Source: Chlamydiia bacterium
GTDB taxonomy: Bacteria; Chlamydiota; Chlamydiia; Chlamydiales; GCA-2402025
NCBI GenBank assembly: GCA_022601395.1
Contig: JAJACS010000019.1
Span: 1 to 34,623 of the forward strand
DNA length: 34,623 nucleotides
Reading direction: 5' to 3'
Shown: positions 1-8,325 of the stretch, piece after piece
Layout: the number at the start of each line of letters is the position of its first letter
Numbering within the stretch: position 1 is the stretch's first letter
The notes under the pieces: model-generated
Database searches by the model: none
Seen by the model: only the letters and a program-made list of their open reading frames with translations
Told to the model about the DNA's origin: nothing
Program-made: the position numbers and the translations under genes

Positions 1-10
1 ATTGATAACC

Positions 11-46
11 AATAATAATAATAATAATAATAACAACAACAACAAC
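11..46. repeat. AAT/AAC trinucleotide microsatellite
   Basis: Seven tandem AAT units (11-31) run directly into five tandem AAC units (32-46), followed by an A-run. The tract lies about 200 bases upstream of the 1519-residue gene, in very AT-rich non-coding DNA. Such a tract can vary in length by strand slippage. No function is visible, and it is too far from the likely promoter to be assigned to it. Confidence 0.9.
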
Positions 47-182
47 AAAAATTATTATAGTCAAGTTTTAACCTGAAAAATAAACAAAAATTAACAATAA
101 TAATCATATTTTCATACATAATATTCAATATTTTAGCACGCTGTTTTAGCGTAATTATATACTAATTATTGCCATTGAATTA

Positions 183-211
183 TTTAACTAATTCACAAAT
201 AATGTTATAAT
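183..211 (+). promoter_or_regulatory. Candidate sigma-70-type promoter of the 1519-residue gene
   Basis: A perfect TATAAT lies at 206-211. A poor -35-like TTTAAC lies at 183-188, giving a 17-base spacer. The start codon follows 36 bases after the -10 box. AT-rich DNA produces chance matches, so only the -10 box carries weight. Confidence 0.4.
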
Positions 212-247
212 TATTTCCAAAATCAACAAAATTTTGATGGATCTATT

Positions 248-3200
248 ATGGCAAGTTACCTAGGGAATCTGCTTTCAAAGGCTCGGGACTATGTATACAC
301 GTATACTGATACTTCCCCTGCAGTTACAACAGCACGTGATACTGCCCATACTCTTGGACAGTTAAGTAGCTATGTCTATAAAGGTGGCTCAGTAGACACT
401 CTTTTTCATGATGCTAAAGAGCCGATCGCAGACATTATTGAGATCATCAAACAACTGGCTGATAGCGAAAAAGTATTTGAAAGTGGTGATCAAGAAGAAG
501 ATCTCCCACATGATTGGGAACAAGCTACACTGAATGACTACATTAAACTTATAGAAGAACTTCCTGGGAAAAGATCTAGAGAACTTTTCAATACAGCTAA
601 TCTAAAAACGACAGAGCACTATGAGTCATTTAAAGGGCTCGTAGATGCATTAAAAGCTGAAATCAAAGCTCATGAGCAAATACTTGAAATTGATGAGAAT
701 GCAGAACTAAAGCTAACAGGTCAAACAAGGGCAGCTGCACAAACACTCATCGGAACGCTAAACACCCTTAAAACAGCAAATGCAGGACTTCTTACAACAA
801 CAAGACACAGCGCAAAAGCGCATTCTGAGCTCTATACACTTGCTGAGAATCTAAGTGCACTTCAAGAAAACCTCATGATCAAAGACGATCAAACAATTAT
901 AGGAGCGGCAAAAGACCTAACCGACACCTATAACAGAATACTAAAGCGTCAAACGGAAGTACTTCAAGGTAAAACACTTTCTGCAAGGGAAACATTAAAA
1001 ATCTCAAAACTTCTGATAGCGCTTCAAGCATTTAAAGAGCTTCCTGAAGCACTTAGATCTGATGATCGCTTTAACCCAAGCTATGAATCCATCATCGCAG
1101 ACCTTGGTAAAACAGCTGAAATCTTCGCGCCTTATATCTCAAAGCAGGAAGGTGCTCTCACAAAATCAATGAATCTTGTTGTGACAAAAGCAAGAAGTTA
1201 CGCAGAAGATAACGTACCCTTTTTACGCAAAACTAAGGAAGCCCCTCAAAAAGATGCGACAACACCTTTCCATGTATTAGAAGCTGCAATAGATAGTTAT
1301 CTTTTCAAAATGCAAGGCCGAGCTAGTGTTGATAAGCTACTTGATGAACTACTAAATGACTGTGAAAGCGTAAGAGAAGGATTCAAAGAAGCTTTCTTAG
1401 ACGAAATTGCGATGACAAAACCTGGCAGAAGAAAAAGCGCTGCTCTTGATCATGAGTATGCAAAGACACACGCTTTAGATTCAAAAGAAGTGCTGAAAGA
1501 AGCTTTTACAGAAGCTCTTGAAAACACTCAGGATGTAGAGAGCGAAGATGATCTTCCAGCAGAAGACATCCTTGCAAATCTTAAAGAAAAAAGCACTCTT
1601 GTAAATAGAAAGGCTGCTGAGGCAAAAGCTGCAAGTGAGCAGAATAAAGATGGTAACATCCTCGTAAAGTATGCTAATGATGCCTTCAGCTATATTACAG
1701 CCTTTAAAGCTTCCATACCTGCTGCTGCACTTTCTGTTTTTGGGAAGACTTTTTTAGGTTTCTTAGAAAATAAAGTTCTAGAAAATACGATCCAATCACA
1801 AAGCGACGCAGAAAGAAAAGTTTTAAGAGAGATCTTCGACAAGACTAAAGTAGAGCTTCTTAAAGCTATGGAGTCTACTAAGGTAGAAGACTACCTAAAA
1901 GCTTTTGGAACGTTCAAAGAATACTACTCAAAACAGCAATTTGTATTAGACGCTCTTGTTATTCCTCCACTATTCGACACGGAAGTAGAGGAAGTAGAAA
2001 GTCCTCATGAAGCACTTAAAACCTTAAGAAAAGACTTTCAGAGAACCACCCAAAAAGAAACTGAACACACCGACTGGGAAGTCAAGCTACAAGCAAAATC
2101 CAAAGAGTTTGTCGACAACATTAGAGACTACACTGTTTTCAACGCAGTTTATGGCAGCATGTTTTCAAAGAAAGGCGAAGATATCAATGAAATCTTTGCT
2201 AAGATCTCTGAAGAAATCAGTATTCATAAGAATGAAACAACAAGAAGAAGAGCATTTATTAGAGAAGTACGCAAAGCAATCAGTAAAAGCGACGCTGGCT
2301 TTGTTAAAAAATTCATAATGAGACGCGCTCTTCCTATAATTCATTCTGTTATGTCTTTCTACGTAAAACAAGGCGCGAATGAAGGACTGCAGTATATTGA
2401 CGAGCTGATCGAGAACTTAAATGAAAAAGATAGTAATGCAAAAATTAAGGTCGTAAGGAATTTTAGTCATGGATCTTCCATGTACGCAAAAATGCTTTCA
2501 GATTGGGCTACTGTTGACAAAGGTGACAAACAAGAAGTAATCGAAGGTAAACTTAAAGAAGCCAAGTATAATGATGGCTATACTCAGAAAAGGCTCTATG
2601 ACAACTTTGCTTCAAAAGCTGTCGATCGCTTTATTACGGGTGCCAATATTGCAAATTTTGCAACTCTTTCCTTCTCTGCAATCAAATCATGGATCATCAG
2701 ACCCACTCTTACGCCGTCAAATACTATAAATAGAGGCCTGAACATTGTTTCTTCTGGTGTGAAGTCAGTCATTGGCGGAACTGCTGTTGTTGCATCTTCT
2801 GTATTTTATGCGATAGGGATCGTGGGTGAAAAAATCCTGAATGCAGCTGTTAGAAACGTCATTAAACAATTTATCTACAGGAATAAAGCCGTAGATCAAG
2901 CTGTGATGACCACTAGAAACTCTATTTATGAAAACAATCCTTACGTGCAAACGATTACCAAATTCATCGTTTCTCAGCTAGACACTCTATCAAAAACATT
3001 AGATGGTGTTATAGAAAGTGAAAGCTCCACAAGTGCTATGGAGCAAGTAGCTGTTTCACCACCTGTTAAAGAGCAGCTCACATGCGCAATTAAAAACTAC
3101 TTCAAAGCGTTGCAGCTCGACAGTTTCTCAATTGATGATGAAGCGCAAGAATACATCTCAAACAGGGGTACTGCAGCACAGATTATGTCTAAGTTTGACT

Positions 3201-4807
3201 CTGCTCTTCTTCCCTCTGTTATTGATAGTATTGTAAACGTCTGTGTACTTGGCTCAAGGACTCTTCTTGAGAAAAACTCACTGAACGAGAACCTTTACAA
3301 CTTGTTTGATCAGCTAAATCAATCTCTTGTGCATCATGAAAAGAAGAAAACGGATGCTGAAGCTGCAAAAGAACATAGAGAGTACGCTGAACAGCATGCC
3401 AAGCTGAATAGACACATGGATAAGATCATGAAGCAGCTTATTGAAATCGCTGTAAACGATACTATTGATAATTTCGGTAACAAACAAGTAAGAGAAGCTG
3501 AAGAGCTCAAAGGCTGGATTGAAAATTCTTTAAAAGGACCCGTTGACGACTCTCCTGGAGAGCTCATTGCTGAGATCGTAAAAGAGCTAGAGGATTTTAC
3601 ACCATCAGCTACAGATTCTCTTGCTCAAGTCAATGAAGATCTAGAAAGAATCACAAAACTCAAAGAAAAAGCATCGGAATTCCTAGGAGAGATGCAAGCT
3701 AGGATTTTAACGTTTGAAGATAACTCAAATGACAGAACGATTAGAGAATTCCATAAGCAACTCAATCCAATTGTAAAATCCCTTCAAGAAGCTCTTGATA
3801 ACAAGCACTTACTTCTTGTTTTCAACTCACAAAGGTTGCTATCTGAAACAATGCATGACCTGCCTTTTATAGAGCACCTAGAATCACGCTTTGCTGCAAC
3901 AACCAAACTTGTAGAAGAGGCAACGCAAGACCCTTCACATACTGATGATGTTCACAGATTAGATGCAAACTACACTCTTATCACCTCACTGATTGATCGT
4001 CTAAACATTCACAATCCGAATAACGATGAACCGATCAAACTAAAAAGAGGTGGTTATGGTGATTTAGAGAAAGAAATTTTCTACAATGCTACGTTCTACG
4101 ACAACTGGAAAGATTCTACCGTTGAGTTTAAAAACGCACTAAGAAACATCCAAACCTTGAATAGCCTCGCTGCTGATGACACTTTCAAAAAGATGAAAGA
4201 GCTACGAATTCAGATGATTGATGAAGCTCCAAGCAGATCAAGGTTCAGAATGAGCTCCACAACAGGTAAAAATATGCTCAAAGAATTTGCTGACTTGAAA
4301 GGCAAGATGACTTTTGAGTTTATGCCTGCTGCTGAGAGAAAGTTTGCAGCACTACTTGATGAACTTGCTTATGAAACTCATTCAGAAGAAGAAGTGAATG
4401 AAAAAATTCAAGAGATTCAAGAAACTATACAATCAACTAAAGCAAGACAACAAACAGAGCTTGCTAGGTTAAAAGACACCATTGTTGCAGCAAACACTAA
4501 AGCACATGATCTACTCAAAACCTCTTCAACATCGCTTAAAGAAAACCAGAAAAAGGCCATTGAAGAAGGAACGAAGTCTGTTAAGGACACCCTAGATAAA
4601 ACAGAAGATCTTGCAGATACAAGCTCAGAACTTGAATCTATTAATTTTGTTCGAGTGAATCTCGGTATTGTTGATCGATTAAAAGGTGTTACAACAAAAG
4701 CTATCTATCAAGCCATGAAGCCCAAGGTGTCACTAAGTCTTATTCTAAAAGGAACTTACGCACAGTACCTAGCACAACACATGGTACTAAAGCCCTTTAT
4801 CAAATAA
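248..4807 (+). CDS. Giant helical protein of unknown function (1519 aa)
   Basis: I do not recognise a family. The protein is rich in Lys, Glu, Ala and Leu and reads as almost entirely alpha-helical, with long charged stretches likely to form coiled coils (for example around residues 1030-1080 and 1380-1460). There is no N-terminal signal peptide, no cysteine cluster and no obvious enzyme motif. Two hydrophobic patches stand out. One is near residues 482-505 (contains SIPAAALSVFG). The stronger one is near residues 799-862 and includes a Gly/Val/Ala-rich segment from about 840 that could enter a membrane. The ATG at 248 follows a -10-like box, but no good Shine-Dalgarno is seen. The gene stands alone and is followed by an opposing small gene. 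A large helical protein with no signal peptide and short hydrophobic segments in a chlamydia could be a type III-secreted effector or inclusion-associated protein. That role is inference only. Confidence 0.85.
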   Translation: MASYLGNLLSKARDYVYTYTDTSPAVTTARDTAHTLGQLSSYVYKGGSVDTLFHDAKEPIADIIEIIKQLADSEKVFESGDQEEDLPHDWEQATLNDYIKLIEELPGKRSRELFNTANLKTTEHYESFKGLVDALKAEIKAHEQILEIDENAELKLTGQTRAAAQTLIGTLNTLKTANAGLLTTTRHSAKAHSELYTLAENLSALQENLMIKDDQTIIGAAKDLTDTYNRILKRQTEVLQGKTLSARETLKISKLLIALQAFKELPEALRSDDRFNPSYESIIADLGKTAEIFAPYISKQEGALTKSMNLVVTKARSYAEDNVPFLRKTKEAPQKDATTPFHVLEAAIDSYLFKMQGRASVDKLLDELLNDCESVREGFKEAFLDEIAMTKPGRRKSAALDHEYAKTHALDSKEVLKEAFTEALENTQDVESEDDLPAEDILANLKEKSTLVNRKAAEAKAASEQNKDGNILVKYANDAFSYITAFKASIPAAALSVFGKTFLGFLENKVLENTIQSQSDAERKVLREIFDKTKVELLKAMESTKVEDYLKAFGTFKEYYSKQQFVLDALVIPPLFDTEVEEVESPHEALKTLRKDFQRTTQKETEHTDWEVKLQAKSKEFVDNIRDYTVFNAVYGSMFSKKGEDINEIFAKISEEISIHKNETTRRRAFIREVRKAISKSDAGFVKKFIMRRALPIIHSVMSFYVKQGANEGLQYIDELIENLNEKDSNAKIKVVRNFSHGSSMYAKMLSDWATVDKGDKQEVIEGKLKEAKYNDGYTQKRLYDNFASKAVDRFITGANIANFATLSFSAIKSWIIRPTLTPSNTINRGLNIVSSGVKSVIGGTAVVASSVFYAIGIVGEKILNAAVRNVIKQFIYRNKAVDQAVMTTRNSIYENNPYVQTITKFIVSQLDTLSKTLDGVIESESSTSAMEQVAVSPPVKEQLTCAIKNYFKALQLDSFSIDDEAQEYISNRGTAAQIMSKFDSALLPSVIDSIVNVCVLGSRTLLEKNSLNENLYNLFDQLNQSLVHHEKKKTDAEAAKEHREYAEQHAKLNRHMDKIMKQLIEIAVNDTIDNFGNKQVREAEELKGWIENSLKGPVDDSPGELIAEIVKELEDFTPSATDSLAQVNEDLERITKLKEKASEFLGEMQARILTFEDNSNDRTIREFHKQLNPIVKSLQEALDNKHLLLVFNSQRLLSETMHDLPFIEHLESRFAATTKLVEEATQDPSHTDDVHRLDANYTLITSLIDRLNIHNPNNDEPIKLKRGGYGDLEKEIFYNATFYDNWKDSTVEFKNALRNIQTLNSLAADDTFKKMKELRIQMIDEAPSRSRFRMSSTTGKNMLKEFADLKGKMTFEFMPAAERKFAALLDELAYETHSEEEVNEKIQEIQETIQSTKARQQTELARLKDTIVAANTKAHDLLKTSSTSLKENQKKAIEEGTKSVKDTLDKTEDLADTSSELESINFVRVNLGIVDRLKGVTTKAIYQAMKPKVSLSLILKGTYAQYLAQHMVLKPFIK

Positions 4808-4841
4808 AAAAACGCCTACAAGAGAAACCTCTTATAGACGT
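4806..4841 (-). terminator. Intrinsic terminator of the small lipoprotein gene
   Basis: Arms at 4812-4824 and 4829-4841 flank an AAAC loop. Read on the minus strand the 13-base stem is fully paired, with two G-U pairs, and runs into seven U (the A-run at 4806-4812). On the plus strand the same two positions become A-C mismatches and no T-run follows. The hairpin therefore serves the minus-strand gene at 4873-5070, although its tail overlaps the stop codon of the 1519-residue gene. Confidence 0.85.
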
Positions 4842-4872
4842 TCTATAGTAACACAAATAACAGTGTACTTAC

Positions 4873-5070
4873 TTACTGCTGAGTTACTTCTTGTTTTTGG
4901 TCTGCAGACTGTTCAGCTTGTTGTGACAGCATATTTCTTCTTGGATGCTGACGCTCATGCTGGTGTCCACCTCTTTTAGCTGGATGTGGATGCTTTCCAC
5001 CTTGCTTCTCGCAAGAAAAGAATCCAAGCGCTAGCGCTAGGATAAGACCGCTTGTTAGATACTTTTTCAT
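4873..5070 (-). CDS. Small His-rich predicted lipoprotein (65 aa)
   Basis: No family is recognised. The N-terminus is a signal sequence: MKK followed by a hydrophobic stretch ending in FFSC at residues 17-20, which resembles a lipobox with an unusual Phe at -3. After Cys20 the mature part is only about 45 residues. It is rich in His, Lys, Arg and Gly (residues 24-45), then Gln-rich and hydrophilic to the end. A very strong Shine-Dalgarno (AAGGAGG, complement at 5078-5084) and a private terminator argue that this short gene is real and probably well expressed. The His-rich segment could bind metal ions or acidic surface polymers; this is inference. Lgt, encoded elsewhere in the window (14762-15976), would lipidate it. 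Confidence 0.8.
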   Translation of the reverse strand: MKKYLTSGLILALALGFFSCEKQGGKHPHPAKRGGHQHERQHPRRNMLSQQAEQSADQKQEVTQQ

Positions 5071-5267
5071 ACTACTTCCTCCTTAAGGCGTATAAAACAT
5101 AAGGAATAAAATCCCTTAACATACTGAAAATCAACAAAGTTGAATAAAATTCATCAATTTTCTCTAACCTTTGTATAACTCGGGGCGTTTTTTTTCACAA
5201 TAGTTGAAGAAAAATGTTCATTAAAAAGCATTAGCTTGTAATTATTTCAAATATGGAGAGCAATTTT
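5071..5267. promoter_or_regulatory. Divergent intergenic region with both upstream signals
   Basis: This stretch separates the minus-strand lipoprotein gene from the plus-strand P-loop gene. It holds the lipoprotein's strong Shine-Dalgarno (5076-5084 on the complement) and a T8 run near 5188. A possible plus-strand -10 (TAATTA near 5239) has a weak TTCATT box 16 bases upstream. None of the promoter boxes is convincing. No RNA gene or ORF is seen. Confidence 0.35.
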
Positions 5268-6395
5268 ATGACAAAGAAAAAAGCCTTTTTTATTGCATCT
5301 ACTGGGCAGCATGTAGGGAAAACAACCACCTGCCTCGGCCTTGTCTCAGGTCTAAAGAAGCGTTTTAAGGACGTAGGCTTTATTAAGCCAATTGGCCAAG
5401 AACACGTCGAAACAAATAACGGCATCAGCGTTGATAAAGATGTACTTCTCTTTAAAGATCACTTTAAACTTGCCGATCCTTATGAAATGATGAGCCCTGT
5501 TATTTTTCCTAAAGGATTTACAAGAGACTACTTAGACAAAAAAATACCTAATGAGTCTCTTGTTGAATGTATCAAATACTGCTATGAACATATGCTTTCT
5601 TCAAACGATAGTATTGTAATAGAAGGTACTGGGCACGTTGGTGTTGGAACTATTGCAGAGCTTGATAACGCTAGAGTAGCCTCTTTACTAGGGGTTAAAA
5701 TGGTCATCATAGCATCAGGAGGCCTTGGCTCATCTTTCGATGCAATTGCTTTGAACAAAGCCCTTTGTGACGCCTATAATGTTCCTATAGCAGGAATCAT
5801 CCTTAATAGAGTGCTTCCAGACAAAAGGGACATGATCATAAAGTACATGACAAAAGCACTAGAGCGTTGGAAGATCCCTCTTCTTGGATGCATCCCCTAT
5901 GATGATTTTTTAAGCAACCCAACGATCTCTGACTATGCAAACCTTTTTAAGGAAAAGATCGTTAGCGGAAGCTCTCTTAGATACAGGCACTTCAAGCACA
6001 TCAGGCTGATCGCCACCTCTCTTGAGGTCTACAAAGGGCTGATGAAGCCCTCTCAACTTATCATCACACCGGCATCAAGAGAAGATATCATCCTAGCAAC
6101 TCTATCAGAGCACTGGAATGTTAAAATCGCAAATCCGAATGATGACCTACAAGCAGGTATGATCCTAACAGGATCACAAAAACCCTCTGCAAACATTGTA
6201 GAAGAATTGCAAAAAGCAAATATTCCTTGCTTCTACACTCCATCTAATACTTTTGAAGCGATGAAGAAAATCACCTCTTATACAGCAAAGCTTCGTAATG
6301 AGGATTCTCCAAGAGTTGAAGAAGCTATAGATCTTGTAGAAAGGCATGTTGATTTTGATCGACTACTTGACGCAGTTGGTATCCGCAGTAAATAA
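5268..6395 (+). CDS. BioD-like P-loop / DRTGG-domain protein (phosphotransacetylase N-terminal type)
   Basis: The architecture matches the stand-alone N-terminal half of long phosphotransacetylases: a dethiobiotin-synthetase-like P-loop domain followed by a DRTGG domain. The P-loop STGQHVGKTTT is at residues 11-21 (Lys18, Thr19). A second conserved segment, IVIEGTGHVGVG, lies near residue 120, where BioD-like proteins carry an acidic nucleotide-binding loop. The DRTGG-type domain spans roughly residues 250-350 and starts with LIITPASREDIILATL. There is no phosphotransacetylase catalytic domain, so this is not Pta itself; substrate and role are unknown. I chose ATG 5268 (375 aa) over the in-frame ATG at 5253, because GGAGAG at 5255-5260 sits 7 bases before 5268 and would lie inside the longer frame. 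Its last 33 bases overlap the converging GT9 gene. Confidence 0.85.
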   Translation: MTKKKAFFIASTGQHVGKTTTCLGLVSGLKKRFKDVGFIKPIGQEHVETNNGISVDKDVLLFKDHFKLADPYEMMSPVIFPKGFTRDYLDKKIPNESLVECIKYCYEHMLSSNDSIVIEGTGHVGVGTIAELDNARVASLLGVKMVIIASGGLGSSFDAIALNKALCDAYNVPIAGIILNRVLPDKRDMIIKYMTKALERWKIPLLGCIPYDDFLSNPTISDYANLFKEKIVSGSSLRYRHFKHIRLIATSLEVYKGLMKPSQLIITPASREDIILATLSEHWNVKIANPNDDLQAGMILTGSQKPSANIVEELQKANIPCFYTPSNTFEAMKKITSYTAKLRNEDSPRVEEAIDLVERHVDFDRLLDAVGIRSK

Positions 6396-7469
6396 AGTCT
6401 CAAAAAAACTTGTAAAAGACTTTTCAAGCTCTTTCACTTGAATCCCCTTAATACAGGCTCCTGTTTTACAAGTGCGAAGAAGAGGACAATGCTTTACAAA
6501 AGTTTTTCCATAAGGGCATGTTCCTTGAACTCCCCCATGTATCTTGCCGAGAGGTTTATATACAGAGAGTGAAGAAGGGCCAAAAACACTGAATGTTGGC
6601 ACATCTGCTATGGATGCTAAATGAAGAGAAGAGGAGTCTACAGCAAATACAAGATCCACCTCTCTCATAAGGGCTTGCCACTTTGATATCTTTAATCTTC
6701 CAAGATATGTCGCGTGCTTATATCTAGAGGTGAGCTCTTTCGCAAAGACTTTTTCTTTTTCTGAGCCATAGATAAACACAAAAGAAAAATCGAACCTCGT
6801 CTCTAGTCTTTGAAGCAAATCTCGAAGACTCTCGTCTGAAAGCCTTTTGTTCTCCCAATTTGATCCAGGACATACCATGACTATTCTGCGACTTGCATAC
6901 TTCTGTTCTTTATGAAACTTATGAAAACTCTCTGGGCTTTTATCTGCTAAATAAACAGGTTTTGGTAAAAAGCTTTCTTCATCAGAAAAGTATTTTTTTA
7001 CAAAGGTTAAGTATTGAGATGAAATTTGACTACTTAGATCAACTTCAACTTTAGAGTGAGTGGCAAGAAGATTCGGCCACTCAGAAACGCACGATTTTGA
7101 AAACCCTACTTTCTTTTTTGCTTTAATCAAGCTTAAAACAAAGGCCGACTTTGTATTCCCCTGCAGATCAAGTACTACATCAAATACTTGATTCCTTAGG
7201 CTTTTTTTAAAAGAGCCAATAGACTGAAGAAGTGAAAAAAGGTTTTTTCTGACGCCTTTAATGGAAATAGGATAAATAGCATCTACAGAAGGTGCAGCAG
7301 ATACCAGATCCTTAAACCTCTCTTCTACCACCCATGAGACTCTACAGCTTGGAAACCTTTCCTTAAGATAGTCCGCAACAGAAAGCGCATGAATGATGTC
7401 TCCAAGAGCAGACATCTTTACAATCAAAAAAGAATAGGAATGACTATCCAAAGATCGTTTCTTTTGCAT
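6363..7469 (-). CDS. Glycosyltransferase family 9, heptosyltransferase-like (WaaC/WaaF type)
   Basis: The N-terminus VKMSALGDIIHAL (residues 17-29) is the hallmark of ADP-heptose:LPS heptosyltransferases, with the conserved Asp24 and His27. The second half carries VCPGSNWENKRLS and VFAVDSSSLHLASI, the usual donor-binding region of GT9 enzymes. The C-terminus has several Cys (CPLLRTCKTGAC). Length (368 aa) fits the family. The expected role is transfer of heptose or a related sugar to the inner LPS core at the cytoplasmic face of the inner membrane. The exact donor is not readable from sequence, and Chlamydiaceae use a Kdo-only core. The start overlaps the end of the pseudouridine synthase by 26 bases, which suggests coupled translation. 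The 3' end overlaps the converging P-loop gene by 33 bases. No terminator is seen. Confidence 0.88.
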   Translation of the reverse strand: MQKKRSLDSHSYSFLIVKMSALGDIIHALSVADYLKERFPSCRVSWVVEERFKDLVSAAPSVDAIYPISIKGVRKNLFSLLQSIGSFKKSLRNQVFDVVLDLQGNTKSAFVLSLIKAKKKVGFSKSCVSEWPNLLATHSKVEVDLSSQISSQYLTFVKKYFSDEESFLPKPVYLADKSPESFHKFHKEQKYASRRIVMVCPGSNWENKRLSDESLRDLLQRLETRFDFSFVFIYGSEKEKVFAKELTSRYKHATYLGRLKISKWQALMREVDLVFAVDSSSLHLASIADVPTFSVFGPSSLSVYKPLGKIHGGVQGTCPYGKTFVKHCPLLRTCKTGACIKGIQVKELEKSFTSFFETLFTADTNCVK

Positions 7470-8322
7470 TTTTAAAATCTTCTGCGTAAGGAGCGGTAAC
7501 GGTTATATTTTCTGATGTTATGGGATGGATGAATTCAATTTGGTATGCATGTAGTAATGGTCTTTTAGCAAAGCTATGAAACTTTTGGTTTCTTGCATAT
7601 TGAAAATCACCTAAAACAGGCATTTGGTTTTCATATGCATGGACTCTTATCTGATGAGTGACACCAGTGATGATTTTGCAATGAGCAAAAGCATACTCAC
7701 CTTTCGTCTGCTTTATCTTGAAAATGGACTTTGCAAATTTACCTTTCTCTTCTGGAACGCTTTTAAAAATCTTTCCACCATCATATTCACAAACAGGAGC
7801 AAGATAGTTCTCTATATCCATAACCTTCTGATCAAAAATACCTATACAAAGAGCATGGTACAGTTTGTTTACATCTCTCTTTCTAAATAAGTTCTCCATA
7901 CCAAGCTTTGCTTTCTTTGTTTTAGCAAGAATGATAGCTCCAGTTGTATCCCTATCAAGTCTATGGACAAGGTATAAAGGTGATAGACCTAATCTTGACT
8001 CAAAGTTAGAAGAGAGACATGTAAGTGCAATCGGCTTATTAATGATGATCAGATGATCGTCTTCAAATAGAACTTTGATCTTATCATTTTGTTGACCACT
8101 TCCCACAGCAGGCTTATCATAAGTAACAAGTTCAATCTTATCGTTACCTTTCACCTTGTAAGAGGCAAATTTTTCAACAGTCTCATTTACGCGGCACTGC
8201 TTGGCATCAATCAATCTCTTGATCGCCTTATTCGAAAGCTTCAGTGGAATATTGCTGGATAGAAACAGCCCTAGCCTATCACCTGCATTTTCTCTTGGGA
8301 CTGTAAATGTATAAGTTTTCAT
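7444..8322 (-). CDS. RluA-family 23S rRNA pseudouridine synthase with S4 domain
   Basis: An S4 RNA-binding domain (residues about 14-65) precedes a pseudouridine synthase domain with the signature LVHRLDRDTTGAIILAKT. The catalytic Asp is Asp123 in HRLD. The later segment GVTHQIRVHAYENQMPVLGD is the conserved RluA-family C-terminal motif. This architecture and 292 aa fit RluC/RluD-type enzymes, which isomerise specific uridines of 23S rRNA. Which uridine is modified cannot be told by eye. The gene begins 3 bases after the pepA stop codon and overlaps the following GT9 gene, so it sits inside a transcription unit. Confidence 0.92.
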   Translation of the reverse strand: MKTYTFTVPRENAGDRLGLFLSSNIPLKLSNKAIKRLIDAKQCRVNETVEKFASYKVKGNDKIELVTYDKPAVGSGQQNDKIKVLFEDDHLIIINKPIALTCLSSNFESRLGLSPLYLVHRLDRDTTGAIILAKTKKAKLGMENLFRKRDVNKLYHALCIGIFDQKVMDIENYLAPVCEYDGGKIFKSVPEEKGKFAKSIFKIKQTKGEYAFAHCKIITGVTHQIRVHAYENQMPVLGDFQYARNQKFHSFAKRPLLHAYQIEFIHPITSENITVTAPYAEDFKNAKETIFG

Positions 8323-8325
8323 GAT

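Larger units (their letters stand above)
1..247. other. AT-rich non-coding leader region
   Basis: There is no convincing open reading frame on either strand. The stretch holds the AAT/AAC microsatellite at its left end and a promoter-like TATAAT near 206. The DNA is far more AT-rich than the coding regions. Because the window starts here, the upstream gene is not visible. Confidence 0.6.

Noticed and set aside
11..46. Possible CRISPR or iteron repeat
   Set aside because: The units are three bases with no spacers; it is a simple microsatellite.
5188..5195. T8 run as a terminator on the plus strand
   Set aside because: No stable stem precedes it and no plus-strand gene ends nearby.
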